From an uncultured bacterium (GTDB lineage: Bacteria; Myxococcota_A; UBA9042; PHBI01): a stretch of 64,000 nt of DNA. Under the pieces are notes generated by a model. The model had not been told where the DNA came from and ran no database searches. It was given only the letters and a program-made list of their open reading frames with translations. Below, in pieces: positions 31,964-40,531 of this stretch. Where the stretch lies: assembly GCA_938040325.1 (NCBI GenBank), contig CALHXW010000244.1, positions 1 to 64,000 of the forward strand, given 5' to 3'. The number at the start of each line of letters is the position of its first letter. The stretch's first letter is position 1. Position numbers and translations under genes: made by a program.

Positions 31964-32809
31964 ATGAGCCGTGCGCTCGTCCCCATCGCCACGATGCTCG
32001 TCGCTGCTGGCTGTCCAGCGGCGTCGGAGCACTCTGTTGAGCCAGACGTGGCCGACGCGAGCATCGAAAACCCCTCGGGTTGTCCGTTGGTGCATCCATT
32101 CTTGGTCGATGATCTCGACTTTCGGTGCACGAAGCCCGGTCTCACCTGCCTCTACGCCGCACCTGAGTGCGATGGAACGAAGCCTGACAACCGCTGCTTC
32201 TGCGGCGGCGACCAGCTTGTGTGGGACTGCAGCTCGCCTTACCAGACGTGCGAACCTCTCGCGGAAGATGGCCGCTTGGCTCAAGGAACTCGGCGTCAGC
32301 CTGCGGTCGTTGCCGACGCGTGCACCACACCAGCCTGGGACCCCAGCCCAACATGCCGTCCTAGCCAGGGAGTCTCCGTCGACAAGGCAGAGTGCGCGTC
32401 GAACGGCGACTGCGGCCCCGACAGACTCTGCCTCGACACCCACGACTTCGGCGGCAGCAGCTTCTGCGGCTGCCACCAAGGGGCGTGCGTCACGAGCGAC
32501 GACTGCGGCGAGGGATTCGCTTGCCGATGCGGTCAGACCGACAGCAGCGCACGCTGCGACGGCTGGGGACCCAAACCCTGCCACCATCGGTGCGTGCCCG
32601 CACTCTGTCGCAGTAACGCGGACTGCGACGAGGGCGGGATCTGTGCTGCCTCTCCCGACGTCTGCGGCTGGCAGACCGAGCGCTATGCCTGCCAGTACCC
32701 AGACCGTCCCGAGTGCCTCTCTAACGCCGAGTGCTATCATGGCGCCGTCTGCCAATATGACGTCGAGGCTGGCGGTTGGCGCTGCGTGCCCACGCCGGTG
32801 TGCGAGTAG
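31964..32809 (+). CDS. Cys-rich putative lipoprotein
   Basis: MSRALVPIATMLVAAGCPAAS lipobox; more than 30 Cys in DxxCG/CNxDC-like modules. Confidence 0.75.
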   Translation: MSRALVPIATMLVAAGCPAASEHSVEPDVADASIENPSGCPLVHPFLVDDLDFRCTKPGLTCLYAAPECDGTKPDNRCFCGGDQLVWDCSSPYQTCEPLAEDGRLAQGTRRQPAVVADACTTPAWDPSPTCRPSQGVSVDKAECASNGDCGPDRLCLDTHDFGGSSFCGCHQGACVTSDDCGEGFACRCGQTDSSARCDGWGPKPCHHRCVPALCRSNADCDEGGICAASPDVCGWQTERYACQYPDRPECLSNAECYHGAVCQYDVEAGGWRCVPTPVCE

Positions 32810-32953
32810 TCTACTCACCTGCGTCGCCGCCACTCGAGCGCGCTATGGGGTCACATCGCAAGTTGGCGGCCTCGCTGTCGCCAGACCGGCTAGGAACGCT
32901 CGCGCTGCACGAAGACGTGCACGTTGCGACCGTCGAATCGTCACCGGACGGCC

Positions 32954-33433
32954 CTACCGCCCCATGCGCAGGTTCATCAGGTAAAGCTGCAGCCAGCGCG
33001 CATGGAGGCCCCAGTGGTAGCGGTAGGTCTGGTCGAGGTGCCACACGGCATCGGCGGCGCTGGTGTGCTCGACCCGCCAGAGGTAGTCGCTGAGGTCGCC
33101 CACGATGTCAGCGATGTCGTCAATCGCATCACCGACGCTGGCGCTGTCTGAGCCGACGTCCTCCGTCACACGCGTCACGGCGTTGTAGTAACCCATATAC
33201 GGGAAGCGTTCGTTCATTCGGGCCACGGCGGCGGGGTATCCGTTCGCATCGTCCGGTGGTTCCGGATAGTCCGCGTCGTCGAATGCAATATCGACAGCGG
33301 CGACCGCTGCCATCAGGCGGTCGAGGCGCATGGTGAGCCCCTCGGCGTCATCCACGTCGTGGATGACGTCAGGGCGAGTCGCCACGTAGGCGACGACGTC
33401 TCGGACAAGCGCTGTGAGCTCTGGTTCTGTCAT
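32954..33433 (-). CDS. Hypothetical acidic protein
   Basis: 159 aa ORF; no recognised domain. Confidence 0.6.
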   Translation of the reverse strand: MTEPELTALVRDVVAYVATRPDVIHDVDDAEGLTMRLDRLMAAVAAVDIAFDDADYPEPPDDANGYPAAVARMNERFPYMGYYNAVTRVTEDVGSDSASVGDAIDDIADIVGDLSDYLWRVEHTSAADAVWHLDQTYRYHWGLHARWLQLYLMNLRMGR

Positions 33434-33600
33434 CTCTGTTACCTGCGCAGATTGGCCGATGCGTGCCCTAGGGGGTTGATGACGATCAGTGCCGCGCGAA
33501 TGAGCTTTGTCCAGTCATCAACCACGATCGGGCCACTCGCGGTCCGTTGACACCCGAGCGTGCCGTGGCACTGTCGAGGTCTTCCTCTAGACAACGAGCC

Positions 33601-34092
33601 ATGCCGATGACGCGTTCTCTTGCTGTTTCTTTCATTGTATCTGCCAGCTTGCTTGCGTGCGGCGGCGGCCCCGACCAAAGCTCTCCAAAGGGTGTGGCCG
33701 AGTCGGTCGCGGCGGCGTTCACAGCCAAAGACTCGGCGGCGGCCGTTGCGCTCCTGCCGCCTGTTGAGCTGCTGAACTCACACTTCAAGTGTGACCCGAA
33801 AGACTCGCTCGTAGAGGGTCGAAACCACCGGGCAAAGCGAGCGGCCAGCGAGGTGTCCAGCGAACGCACGAAGGGCATGAAGATGTCGGTTGGCAGCTTC
33901 GACGAGGACGGCTCCGAGACCAAGGAGCTTAAGGTTGGCGACACTTGGAGCCGCTGCGAGGTCCTCAAGCCGGCCACCTTCCACCGGTCGAAGCTGACGT
34001 TGGTCATCGAAAAGGACGGCAAGAAGGAAGACGACGGCGAGTCGTGGCCATTCTTGAAGCTCGATGGCAAGTGGTACCTGGCCAAGCTCTAG
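33601..34092 (+). CDS. Hypothetical lipoprotein
   Basis: MPMTRSLAVSFIVSASLLACGGGPDQSSPKG lipobox. Confidence 0.75.
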   Translation: MPMTRSLAVSFIVSASLLACGGGPDQSSPKGVAESVAAAFTAKDSAAAVALLPPVELLNSHFKCDPKDSLVEGRNHRAKRAASEVSSERTKGMKMSVGSFDEDGSETKELKVGDTWSRCEVLKPATFHRSKLTLVIEKDGKKEDDGESWPFLKLDGKWYLAKL

Positions 34093-34176
34093 CAGCGTTG
34101 CCGGGAAATGCGGATTCTGCGACGCAGCGAGGTGTGCCGCTGGGGCGTATGAACGACAGGAAACCACCGTGCTGAG

Positions 34177-35007
34177 TTAGCTACTGGCCGCCTCGCTGAG
34201 CCCTCCACCGCTGGTGTTGGCGACGGAGAGAGCGCCAGCGTTGCTGCGCAAGCGCTCGTCGAGCAGCTGTATGGCATCGTTGTCCCCGCGCAGCTCTGCG
34301 GCGAGGCGGGCGACCTCGATGTAGCGGTGGTCGACGTCGATGGTGTGGGCGGCGCGGAGGGCCGCTGCCGATGCGTCGCGGTCACCATTGGCCAAGGCGC
34401 GCAAGAGCGCGGTAGCCCAGCCTGGATCGGACTCCGCCGCTACCAGGGCTACCGCTGCATCCAACGCCGGTGGTGTTTCCGAAGTTCGAGAGCCAAGCTC
34501 CGAGAGCAGCGTTTGTGCCGAGGTCGCGAGCGCCACCAGGTCAACGTCAGGGGCTTCATCGTCGACGGTGACCGCGATGGTCACCGCGGCCGCGTGGAGC
34601 CCAAGCGCCGTGACGTTGGGATGGTCGACGATTGGACGCGCGCGCTTGACGAACGCGGCTCGGGTGTCGGGCGTCAGGGCAGCGAGCGTCGACCACAGCT
34701 GCGAGCTTGGTGCTGCGTCACCAGGGTCGAACGTCAGCGAGAGGTAGCGAGGGGTGTTGGTGCCCAAGACGGTGAGAAAGCCATCATCGAAGATAGCGCG
34801 AAGGTCTGGACGGGCTTCGAGCGCCTGACGTAGCGCTCTGCGCCGACGCTTTGCCGCCCGAGCCTCTGCACCGAGAAACCAGCTCCAGGTGATCAGCGTG
34901 ATCGCGATCCCAACCACAAAGAGCGGCGCATACACCCACGGCACCCGAAAGCCGACGAAGCTAGCGACCGCCAGCGCGGTCAGCGGCAGCGCGATCTTGG
35001 CCATCAC
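34177..35007 (-). CDS. Hypothetical membrane protein
   Basis: N-terminal two hydrophobic segments; ATGA overlap with the TetR gene. Confidence 0.7.
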   Translation of the reverse strand: MMAKIALPLTALAVASFVGFRVPWVYAPLFVVGIAITLITWSWFLGAEARAAKRRRRALRQALEARPDLRAIFDDGFLTVLGTNTPRYLSLTFDPGDAAPSSQLWSTLAALTPDTRAAFVKRARPIVDHPNVTALGLHAAAVTIAVTVDDEAPDVDLVALATSAQTLLSELGSRTSETPPALDAAVALVAAESDPGWATALLRALANGDRDASAAALRAAHTIDVDHRYIEVARLAAELRGDNDAIQLLDERLRSNAGALSVANTSGGGLSEAASS

Positions 35008-35612
35008 GGGCTCTCCGTTCCCCGAAGACCCGCGAGGACCACGTCGCAGAGACGGTGGGTTGCGCTCTCAAGTATCGACGAGTCGGTCTCGATGTGGCCG
35101 TCGAGGGCCAAGGAAACCAACCCGTGGACGGCGGCCCAAGCCACGGTCTCAGCCCCTTGTCGAGCGGTGGGCGTCAAGTCTCCTGACGCGACGAGACGGT
35201 CGAGTGAGTGCGAGAGCAGCGCAAAGGGCGTCTCTCCGTCCGAGTTGGTCTTGGCGTCACGCTCTGGCGACACGTGACCGCCGAACATCAGCCGGTAGAG
35301 GTGCTTGTGGGCGACGCCAAACGTGACGTACGCCTGGCCCACAGCGACAAAGATCGCCGGCGCGTCTTGTCGCTGCCCGCTGGCGGCCTCCATCGCGCGG
35401 GTCATCTCGCGCCCGAGCTCGACAAATCCAGCACCTGCGACGGCGGTCAGAACCGCCTTCTTGTTCTTGAAGTGCCGGTAGGCGGCGGCGTTGTCGACAC
35501 CGATAGCACGGGCACACGCGCGCAGGCTGAGACCGTCGACTCCGGTGGACTCAAGGGTCGTACGGGCTTGCTCGAGCAGAGCGTGTCGCAGGTTGCCGTG
35601 GTGGTAGCTCAT
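35004..35612 (-). CDS. TetR/AcrR family transcriptional regulator
   Basis: MSYHHGNLRHALLEQARTTLESTGVDGLSLRACARAIGVDNAAAYRHFKNKKAVLTAVA HTH. Confidence 0.92.
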   Translation of the reverse strand: MSYHHGNLRHALLEQARTTLESTGVDGLSLRACARAIGVDNAAAYRHFKNKKAVLTAVAGAGFVELGREMTRAMEAASGQRQDAPAIFVAVGQAYVTFGVAHKHLYRLMFGGHVSPERDAKTNSDGETPFALLSHSLDRLVASGDLTPTARQGAETVAWAAVHGLVSLALDGHIETDSSILESATHRLCDVVLAGLRGTESP

Positions 35613-35660
35613 CGCGCCCTCCTTCAAAGACCGACTGCCCTGCGCAGCCGCGTCCGTCAA

Positions 35661-35678
35661 TGTCATCACTGTTGACTT
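35661..35678. promoter_or_regulatory. Candidate TetR operator copy 1 (TGTCATCACTGTTGACTT)
   Basis: Near-palindrome GTCATCA-C-TGTTGAC; 17/18 identical to copy 2. Confidence 0.65.
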
Positions 35679-35699
35679 GCCGGGGGGCGGTGTCCATCA

Positions 35700-35717
35700 T
35701 GTCATCACTGATGACTT
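35700..35717. promoter_or_regulatory. Candidate TetR operator copy 2 (TGTCATCACTGATGACTT)
   Basis: Perfect palindrome GTCATCA-C-TGATGAC, 39 bp from copy 1 in the divergent promoter region. Confidence 0.7.
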
Positions 35718-35736
35718 TGGTGTTTCGGAGGCTCTT

Positions 35737-36525
35737 ATGAGGTGGCACGTGATGTTTGGCTGGCTTGGTTTGGTGGCAGTCGTGAGCGGCTGCGCCTCGC
35801 TCTCACGGACCGTCGACGTCGGCGATACGGTCGTTCACACCCTCCGCGAGGAGTACAGCAATGCCCACCTCGTGGTGCGCGGTGGCCAGACGCTCTTGGT
35901 GGATGCCGGCACAGAAGCCTCCGCGCCTGCGCTAGACGAGCGGATCCGGGACGCCGGATTCGACCCTGCGCAGCTGCGGGCCATTGTGATCACGCATGGG
36001 CACGCTGACCATGCAGGCGGGGCGCTCTACTTCCGCCAGCGCTATGGCATCAAGATCATCGCCGGTCGTGGAGACAGTCACTCCCTGGCTGCAGGCCACA
36101 ACGACGAGTCGACGCTCTGTCCGACAGACGACCGAGCCCACGACCTGCTGGAAGAGACCCGAGCCGCGTCGTTCGAACCCTTAAAAGCAGACATCTGGGT
36201 CGGCGACACACCGCTCGATCTGATGTCTGTTGTAGGCTTTCCGGCAGAAGTGATTCCCACCGCTGGGCACACACCTGGTTCGATCTCCGTCATCAGCGGA
36301 CGCTCCGCACTGGTCGGCGACCTCTTCCGAGGTGAGATCGTCGGCAACGGGGCGACCACGCACTTCTTCATGTGCGACCTCGAAGACAACAGGCGAGACA
36401 TCGAAGCGCTCCTCAGCGGCCCCGCTAAGGACGTCACGCGCTTCTTTGTCGGGCACTTCCGCGACGTCGACCGCGACGACATTCGGTCGATGCTCGACGA
36501 ACTCAGCTCGTCTCAGGAGCCCTAA
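35737..36525 (+). CDS. MBL-fold metallo-hydrolase, lipoprotein
   Basis: Lipobox VAVVSGC; ITHGHADHAGGALYF; TAGHTPGSISV; VGDLFRG. Confidence 0.9.
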   Translation: MRWHVMFGWLGLVAVVSGCASLSRTVDVGDTVVHTLREEYSNAHLVVRGGQTLLVDAGTEASAPALDERIRDAGFDPAQLRAIVITHGHADHAGGALYFRQRYGIKIIAGRGDSHSLAAGHNDESTLCPTDDRAHDLLEETRAASFEPLKADIWVGDTPLDLMSVVGFPAEVIPTAGHTPGSISVISGRSALVGDLFRGEIVGNGATTHFFMCDLEDNRRDIEALLSGPAKDVTRFFVGHFRDVDRDDIRSMLDELSSSQEP

Positions 36526-36595
36526 CCGCCTATCGTGCCGATGTCATCGAGACAGCGTAAGACTGTCGGCAAGTCTCACCGTAGCAGGAGGCCTC

Positions 36596-36925
36596 ATGGC
36601 GGAGCTCGACCACCTCAAGCTTCTGGCAGACATGTATGCCAGCACCTACTTCCCCGACCACCTCGTTGACAGGGTTAAAGCCACGCTGCTGGGTGTTGCG
36701 AAGTCAGCGCAGGACGGCAACATCGAGTCGCTCGAGCAGCTCTACGTGCTCACCCACGCGGCGACCGAAGAGATCAACGAGCTCCAGAACGCGTTCTACG
36801 AGGCTGGCAGCGAGATTGAGACCGGCGCTCGGGAGAGCATCGGACAGAGCTTTGTCGAGCTCGCCAACGCCCTGGGATTTCCGGACGCAGACATCGAGGA
36901 GCTGATCGCGCCACGGGACTGGTGA
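36596..36925 (+). CDS. DUF5713-like protein
   Basis: MAELDHLKLLADMYASTYFPDHLVDRVKATLLGVAKS...; AGGAGG upstream. Confidence 0.7.
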   Translation: MAELDHLKLLADMYASTYFPDHLVDRVKATLLGVAKSAQDGNIESLEQLYVLTHAATEEINELQNAFYEAGSEIETGARESIGQSFVELANALGFPDADIEELIAPRDW

Positions 36926-36940
36926 CAGCGAGGCACCGTC

Positions 36941-38155
36941 TCAGCCCCCCGCACCCTCTCGGGTCCGGCGGTCGTCCCAGCCGGAGCACCAGCGGCACTC
37001 ACCGTCGGTGTTGCCGGCGGCGTCGCACGCGTCACAGATCGGATCGACAAGGCAGCTCTGAGCATCGCAGGTGACGGGTGCCGGCAGCTCGGAGCCGCTG
37101 ACGAACTCCGCCAGCCAGTCGCGATAGAGGACCGGGTCGCCTCCGGTCGGGCCAGACGCGCGCGTGTAGAAGATGTCGTAGGGGTGGATGCAGTGCACCT
37201 GGCCGGGCGCGGTGTAGTAGCTGAAGTTGTCGGCCGCGGCTTCGATCGTGGCGAGGTTGTCGCGCATGCGGGCGTTCCAGTCATTGGGGCCGCCCATGGT
37301 GGTGTAGAAGAAGATCTGGTCGCGGTCGTAGGCGGCGTTCTGCTGTGCGATGCGCATCTCCGGGAAGGCATCGGCGACCGCGACGTAGAGGTCTGTGATG
37401 CTGAGGGTGTCGAGCTCGTCCATGGCGACGTCGGCAAGGCTCGTCGGTAGGGCGTCAAACGCATTCCAGTTCGGGAAGCTGTCGGCAAAGAAGCTGTCGG
37501 TGATGATGCCGGCGCCACTGTCGGCGAGGGTACTGACCTTGGCGTCAGGAAAGCGCTCCACGATGTTGCTGGCATGCCCGATGGCGCCGTAGGCTCCAGC
37601 GCTGCATCCCGTGACGAAGACTTCCTTCGGCGCGGGGTAGCGCTCCTGTAGCCAGTCGAGGGCGGCGGTGACGTTGGCGTAGCCGCGGTGGTGGATCTCG
37701 AGGTCCGCGCCATAGTTGGTCGTGGCGTTGCCCCAGTGGACGTCGCCCGTGCAGTAAGGGATGTGCAGCAGGGTCCAGCCAGCGAGCGGGTTGTCGGCGT
37801 CGTCGAGCTGGTAGAGGCCGGGGACTCCTGACTCGCCGGCCCATCCTTCGATGGTCTCAGCCGACGGTGCCTCGGGTGAAAAGATCGCGTCGGCGACCGA
37901 GCAGGTCCAGTCGTTCCAGCAGGCGCCACCGCCCTGGAAGTCGATGATCACCTTGTCGGGCGCGCCGCCGACGGCAAAGAAGCGGAAGGGCGTTCCGCGG
38001 GAGCAAATCGTGTCGCCGCCGGGCTCGACGATGCTGAGCTCGCCGTCGGCGAGGGGATTGCCAGCGGCGGTACCGTCGCTGCCGTCACCGTCATCGCATG
38101 CGGCAAGGAAGACGCCCAAGCAGATGGCGAGTGTGAGTTTCCAGCACCGTGTCAT
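36941..38155 (-). CDS. Pectinacetylesterase-family-like lipoprotein hydrolase
   Basis: Lipobox FLAAC; VIIDFQGGGACWNDWTC, IPYCTGDVHWG, EVFVTGCSAGAYGAI. Confidence 0.8.
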   Translation of the reverse strand: MTRCWKLTLAICLGVFLAACDDGDGSDGTAAGNPLADGELSIVEPGGDTICSRGTPFRFFAVGGAPDKVIIDFQGGGACWNDWTCSVADAIFSPEAPSAETIEGWAGESGVPGLYQLDDADNPLAGWTLLHIPYCTGDVHWGNATTNYGADLEIHHRGYANVTAALDWLQERYPAPKEVFVTGCSAGAYGAIGHASNIVERFPDAKVSTLADSGAGIITDSFFADSFPNWNAFDALPTSLADVAMDELDTLSITDLYVAVADAFPEMRIAQQNAAYDRDQIFFYTTMGGPNDWNARMRDNLATIEAAADNFSYYTAPGQVHCIHPYDIFYTRASGPTGGDPVLYRDWLAEFVSGSELPAPVTCDAQSCLVDPICDACDAAGNTDGECRWCSGWDDRRTREGAGG

Positions 38156-38413
38156 CGGTCTCTCCGGGGTCGCGCTCAAGCTGAATCTGATTGCGCCAAC
38201 ATCGCTCAGTGATTGATGAAAGGCAAGGTCGGCCGGCCTGCGGTCGCCGCGAGCTGCCGCGCCGTAGAGACGGGCCCAACTGGCCGAGTTCCCATCGTTG
38301 GACCATCAGTGCCACAGGGAGGCGTCGGCTCCATCGGGGTGCTCACGCAGCCGAAAAATCCCGCGTCGGCTCGTCTGTGTCTGGTCGCTAAGGGCTTAGC
38401 AATACTCAGAAAC

Positions 38414-39829
38414 ATGTCAGAGAGCATGCGGCGTGTATCGAACGCTGCTGCAACAGTATTGGCGTCGCTGGGCGTCTGTGCGAGGGTGCCGCCGATGTTG
38501 GGACGAATTGCTGGATTCGCGGTCGCTCTTGGGCTTGTGCATGCGCATGTGCTGGTCGCGCCATCCGCCCTGTCCAGTGAACCTCCCGCGCGGATTGAGC
38601 TGCGGGCGCCGCAGGCACCCAACGGGCTGCGGCTGACCGACGAGCCTCTCTATGACTCGCTTGAGGTCAGCAAGCGCATCGCTATCGCGGTCTACAACCA
38701 GTCGCCGATCTACTCTCAGGCCGGTCTCAACGGGTGGAGCCAGGGCTACGTGCGTCGCGGCGACCGCTTGAGCATCGTGGCCGACTCGAGCGTGCGTCGC
38801 GGTTGCGACGGCGGACGCTGGTACGAGGTCGTCGGTGGCGGGTTCATCTGCACCGGTCGGGGGTTTCGGCTGGCGTCCAAGGAGATCGTCATCAAGCATC
38901 CGATCGCGGCCGACACGACGAGCGCGCTGCCGTTCAAGTATGCGCGTGTCACGAATGGCGCGCCCTACATGCGGCGGGTGCCGAGTGCCGCGCAGGCTGA
39001 GCAGATCGACCGCGCGATGAAGGCCAAAGCGGCCTTTCCGAAGCTGGTCGAGCGCCGGGTCCGTGGCCTGAGCTACATCGCGATCGACAAGGTCGTGACC
39101 GTCGATGACAGGAAGTACGTCCGGTCCAAGGCCGACCAGTACTTCCGCGCCGAAGACCTCACGCCTATCTCAGAGACCAAGCTCATCGGCGAGCCGGTCA
39201 GCGATGAGCGCCCGCTGCCGATCGCGTTCGTGACGGCCGACGATGCGCCGATTCACTGCGATCCCGACAGCGCCACGGTCTGCGGGGCTGCAGAGCGCTA
39301 CGCGCGTTTCTCGGCAATGACGGTGGAGGAAGCGCGGGTTCAGGATGCCGAAGGCCGCTGGCTCGACCGGGCGTCGGTGCGGGTTGCGGCGGCGATCGAG
39401 CGGCCTCGACGCATCGCCGATGACGAGTCGTGGCTGCACATCGACCTGAGTGAGCAGACGATGGTTGCCTACGAGGGCGACCATCCGATCTTTGCGACGT
39501 TGGTGTCGACGGGCAAGGGGCGGCGCCATGCGACCAAGCGCGGTACGCACCGCATGGTCCGCAAGTTCATCAGCCAAACCCTCAACGGTCCGGACCCCGA
39601 GTACGGCTCGTTCCGAATCGCTGAGGTGCCGTGGATCGCGTTCTACGACGATGACTTCGGCATCCACACTGCCTACTGGCACGACAACTTCGGCGAGCCG
39701 TCGAGCCATGGCTGCACCAACATGTCGCCGACTGACGCGCGCTGGCTCTTCGACTGGTCTGGACCACTGCCGCGCGGCTGGTACGGCGGTAACATCAGCC
39801 TCGGTGTGTGGGTTCACATCACGTCTTGA
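38414..39829 (+). CDS. L,D-transpeptidase (YkuD) family protein
   Basis: QTMVAYEGDHPIFATLVSTGKG...GIHTAYWHDNFGEPSSHGCTNMSPTDARWLFDW (SHGCxN). Confidence 0.92.
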   Translation: MSESMRRVSNAAATVLASLGVCARVPPMLGRIAGFAVALGLVHAHVLVAPSALSSEPPARIELRAPQAPNGLRLTDEPLYDSLEVSKRIAIAVYNQSPIYSQAGLNGWSQGYVRRGDRLSIVADSSVRRGCDGGRWYEVVGGGFICTGRGFRLASKEIVIKHPIAADTTSALPFKYARVTNGAPYMRRVPSAAQAEQIDRAMKAKAAFPKLVERRVRGLSYIAIDKVVTVDDRKYVRSKADQYFRAEDLTPISETKLIGEPVSDERPLPIAFVTADDAPIHCDPDSATVCGAAERYARFSAMTVEEARVQDAEGRWLDRASVRVAAAIERPRRIADDESWLHIDLSEQTMVAYEGDHPIFATLVSTGKGRRHATKRGTHRMVRKFISQTLNGPDPEYGSFRIAEVPWIAFYDDDFGIHTAYWHDNFGEPSSHGCTNMSPTDARWLFDWSGPLPRGWYGGNISLGVWVHITS

Positions 39830-39936
39830 ACGTCTTGAACGTCGGAAACGACGCTGTCGGAGCACGATTGAGGCCGATGCGAGGCACTGAGGCGAATTTC
39901 GTCAACGTCAACGTAGCTCCGCTACGCCGCGGTTAA

Positions 39937-40220
39937 CCCTCGCTTCGCTCGGTTCCGAAACGGGCGTCAGCACCATGCCTCGACCCCAGCCGTGCCCCGC
40001 CATCGTCGCATCCGACGTTCCCTTGCAGGGTGGGGCCTGAGGTCGCGCGTGACTGATTGGTGGGGGAGAGTAGCTGGTTAGTCTTGCAGCCCTCGCTTCG
40101 CTCGGTTCCGAAACGGGCGTCAGCACACGCCTCGACCGCAGCTGCGCACCGCCATCGTCGCATCCGACGTTCCCTTGCAGGGTGGGGGGCTGACGTCGCC
40201 CGTGACTCATTGGTGGGGAG
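39937..40220. repeat. Two about 130-bp imperfect direct repeats, 153-bp period
   Basis: Both start ccctcgcttcgctcggttccgaaacgggcgtcagcac and contain cgccatcgtcgcatccgacgttcccttgcagggtgggg (39937-40068 and 40090-40220). Confidence 0.9.
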
Positions 40221-40531
40221 TTGCGGGAGCCGGTCGCGGTGTGCGTGGCCTTGAGCGAGGGAGGCTTCGGCTTCCGACAAGCGGGAGCTGGCTTGGCGCC
40301 TTGGGTTTGGTTGGCGCTTGTCTTGGGTCTAGGTGTGGTGTGGCGGCTGGTCGAGCGCGACGTGAATGTTGGTGTGGCGGAGGGGCTGTCGGGACCGGTT
40401 GGGGCCTTATCGGTCGCTGGCAACCGAACTGAACCTAACGTGCAGGGGGCGAATGTGGTACTGGCCCCGGCCCGCTGCTGCAGCGGGCACGAACCTGCTC
40501 CGATTTGAGACTAGCGCGACCGAGGCCCAGC

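Noticed and set aside
39908-40423. 171-aa and related minus-strand ORFs (ADARFGTERSEG repeats)
   Set aside because: Open only because of the intergenic direct repeats; no start context or domain.
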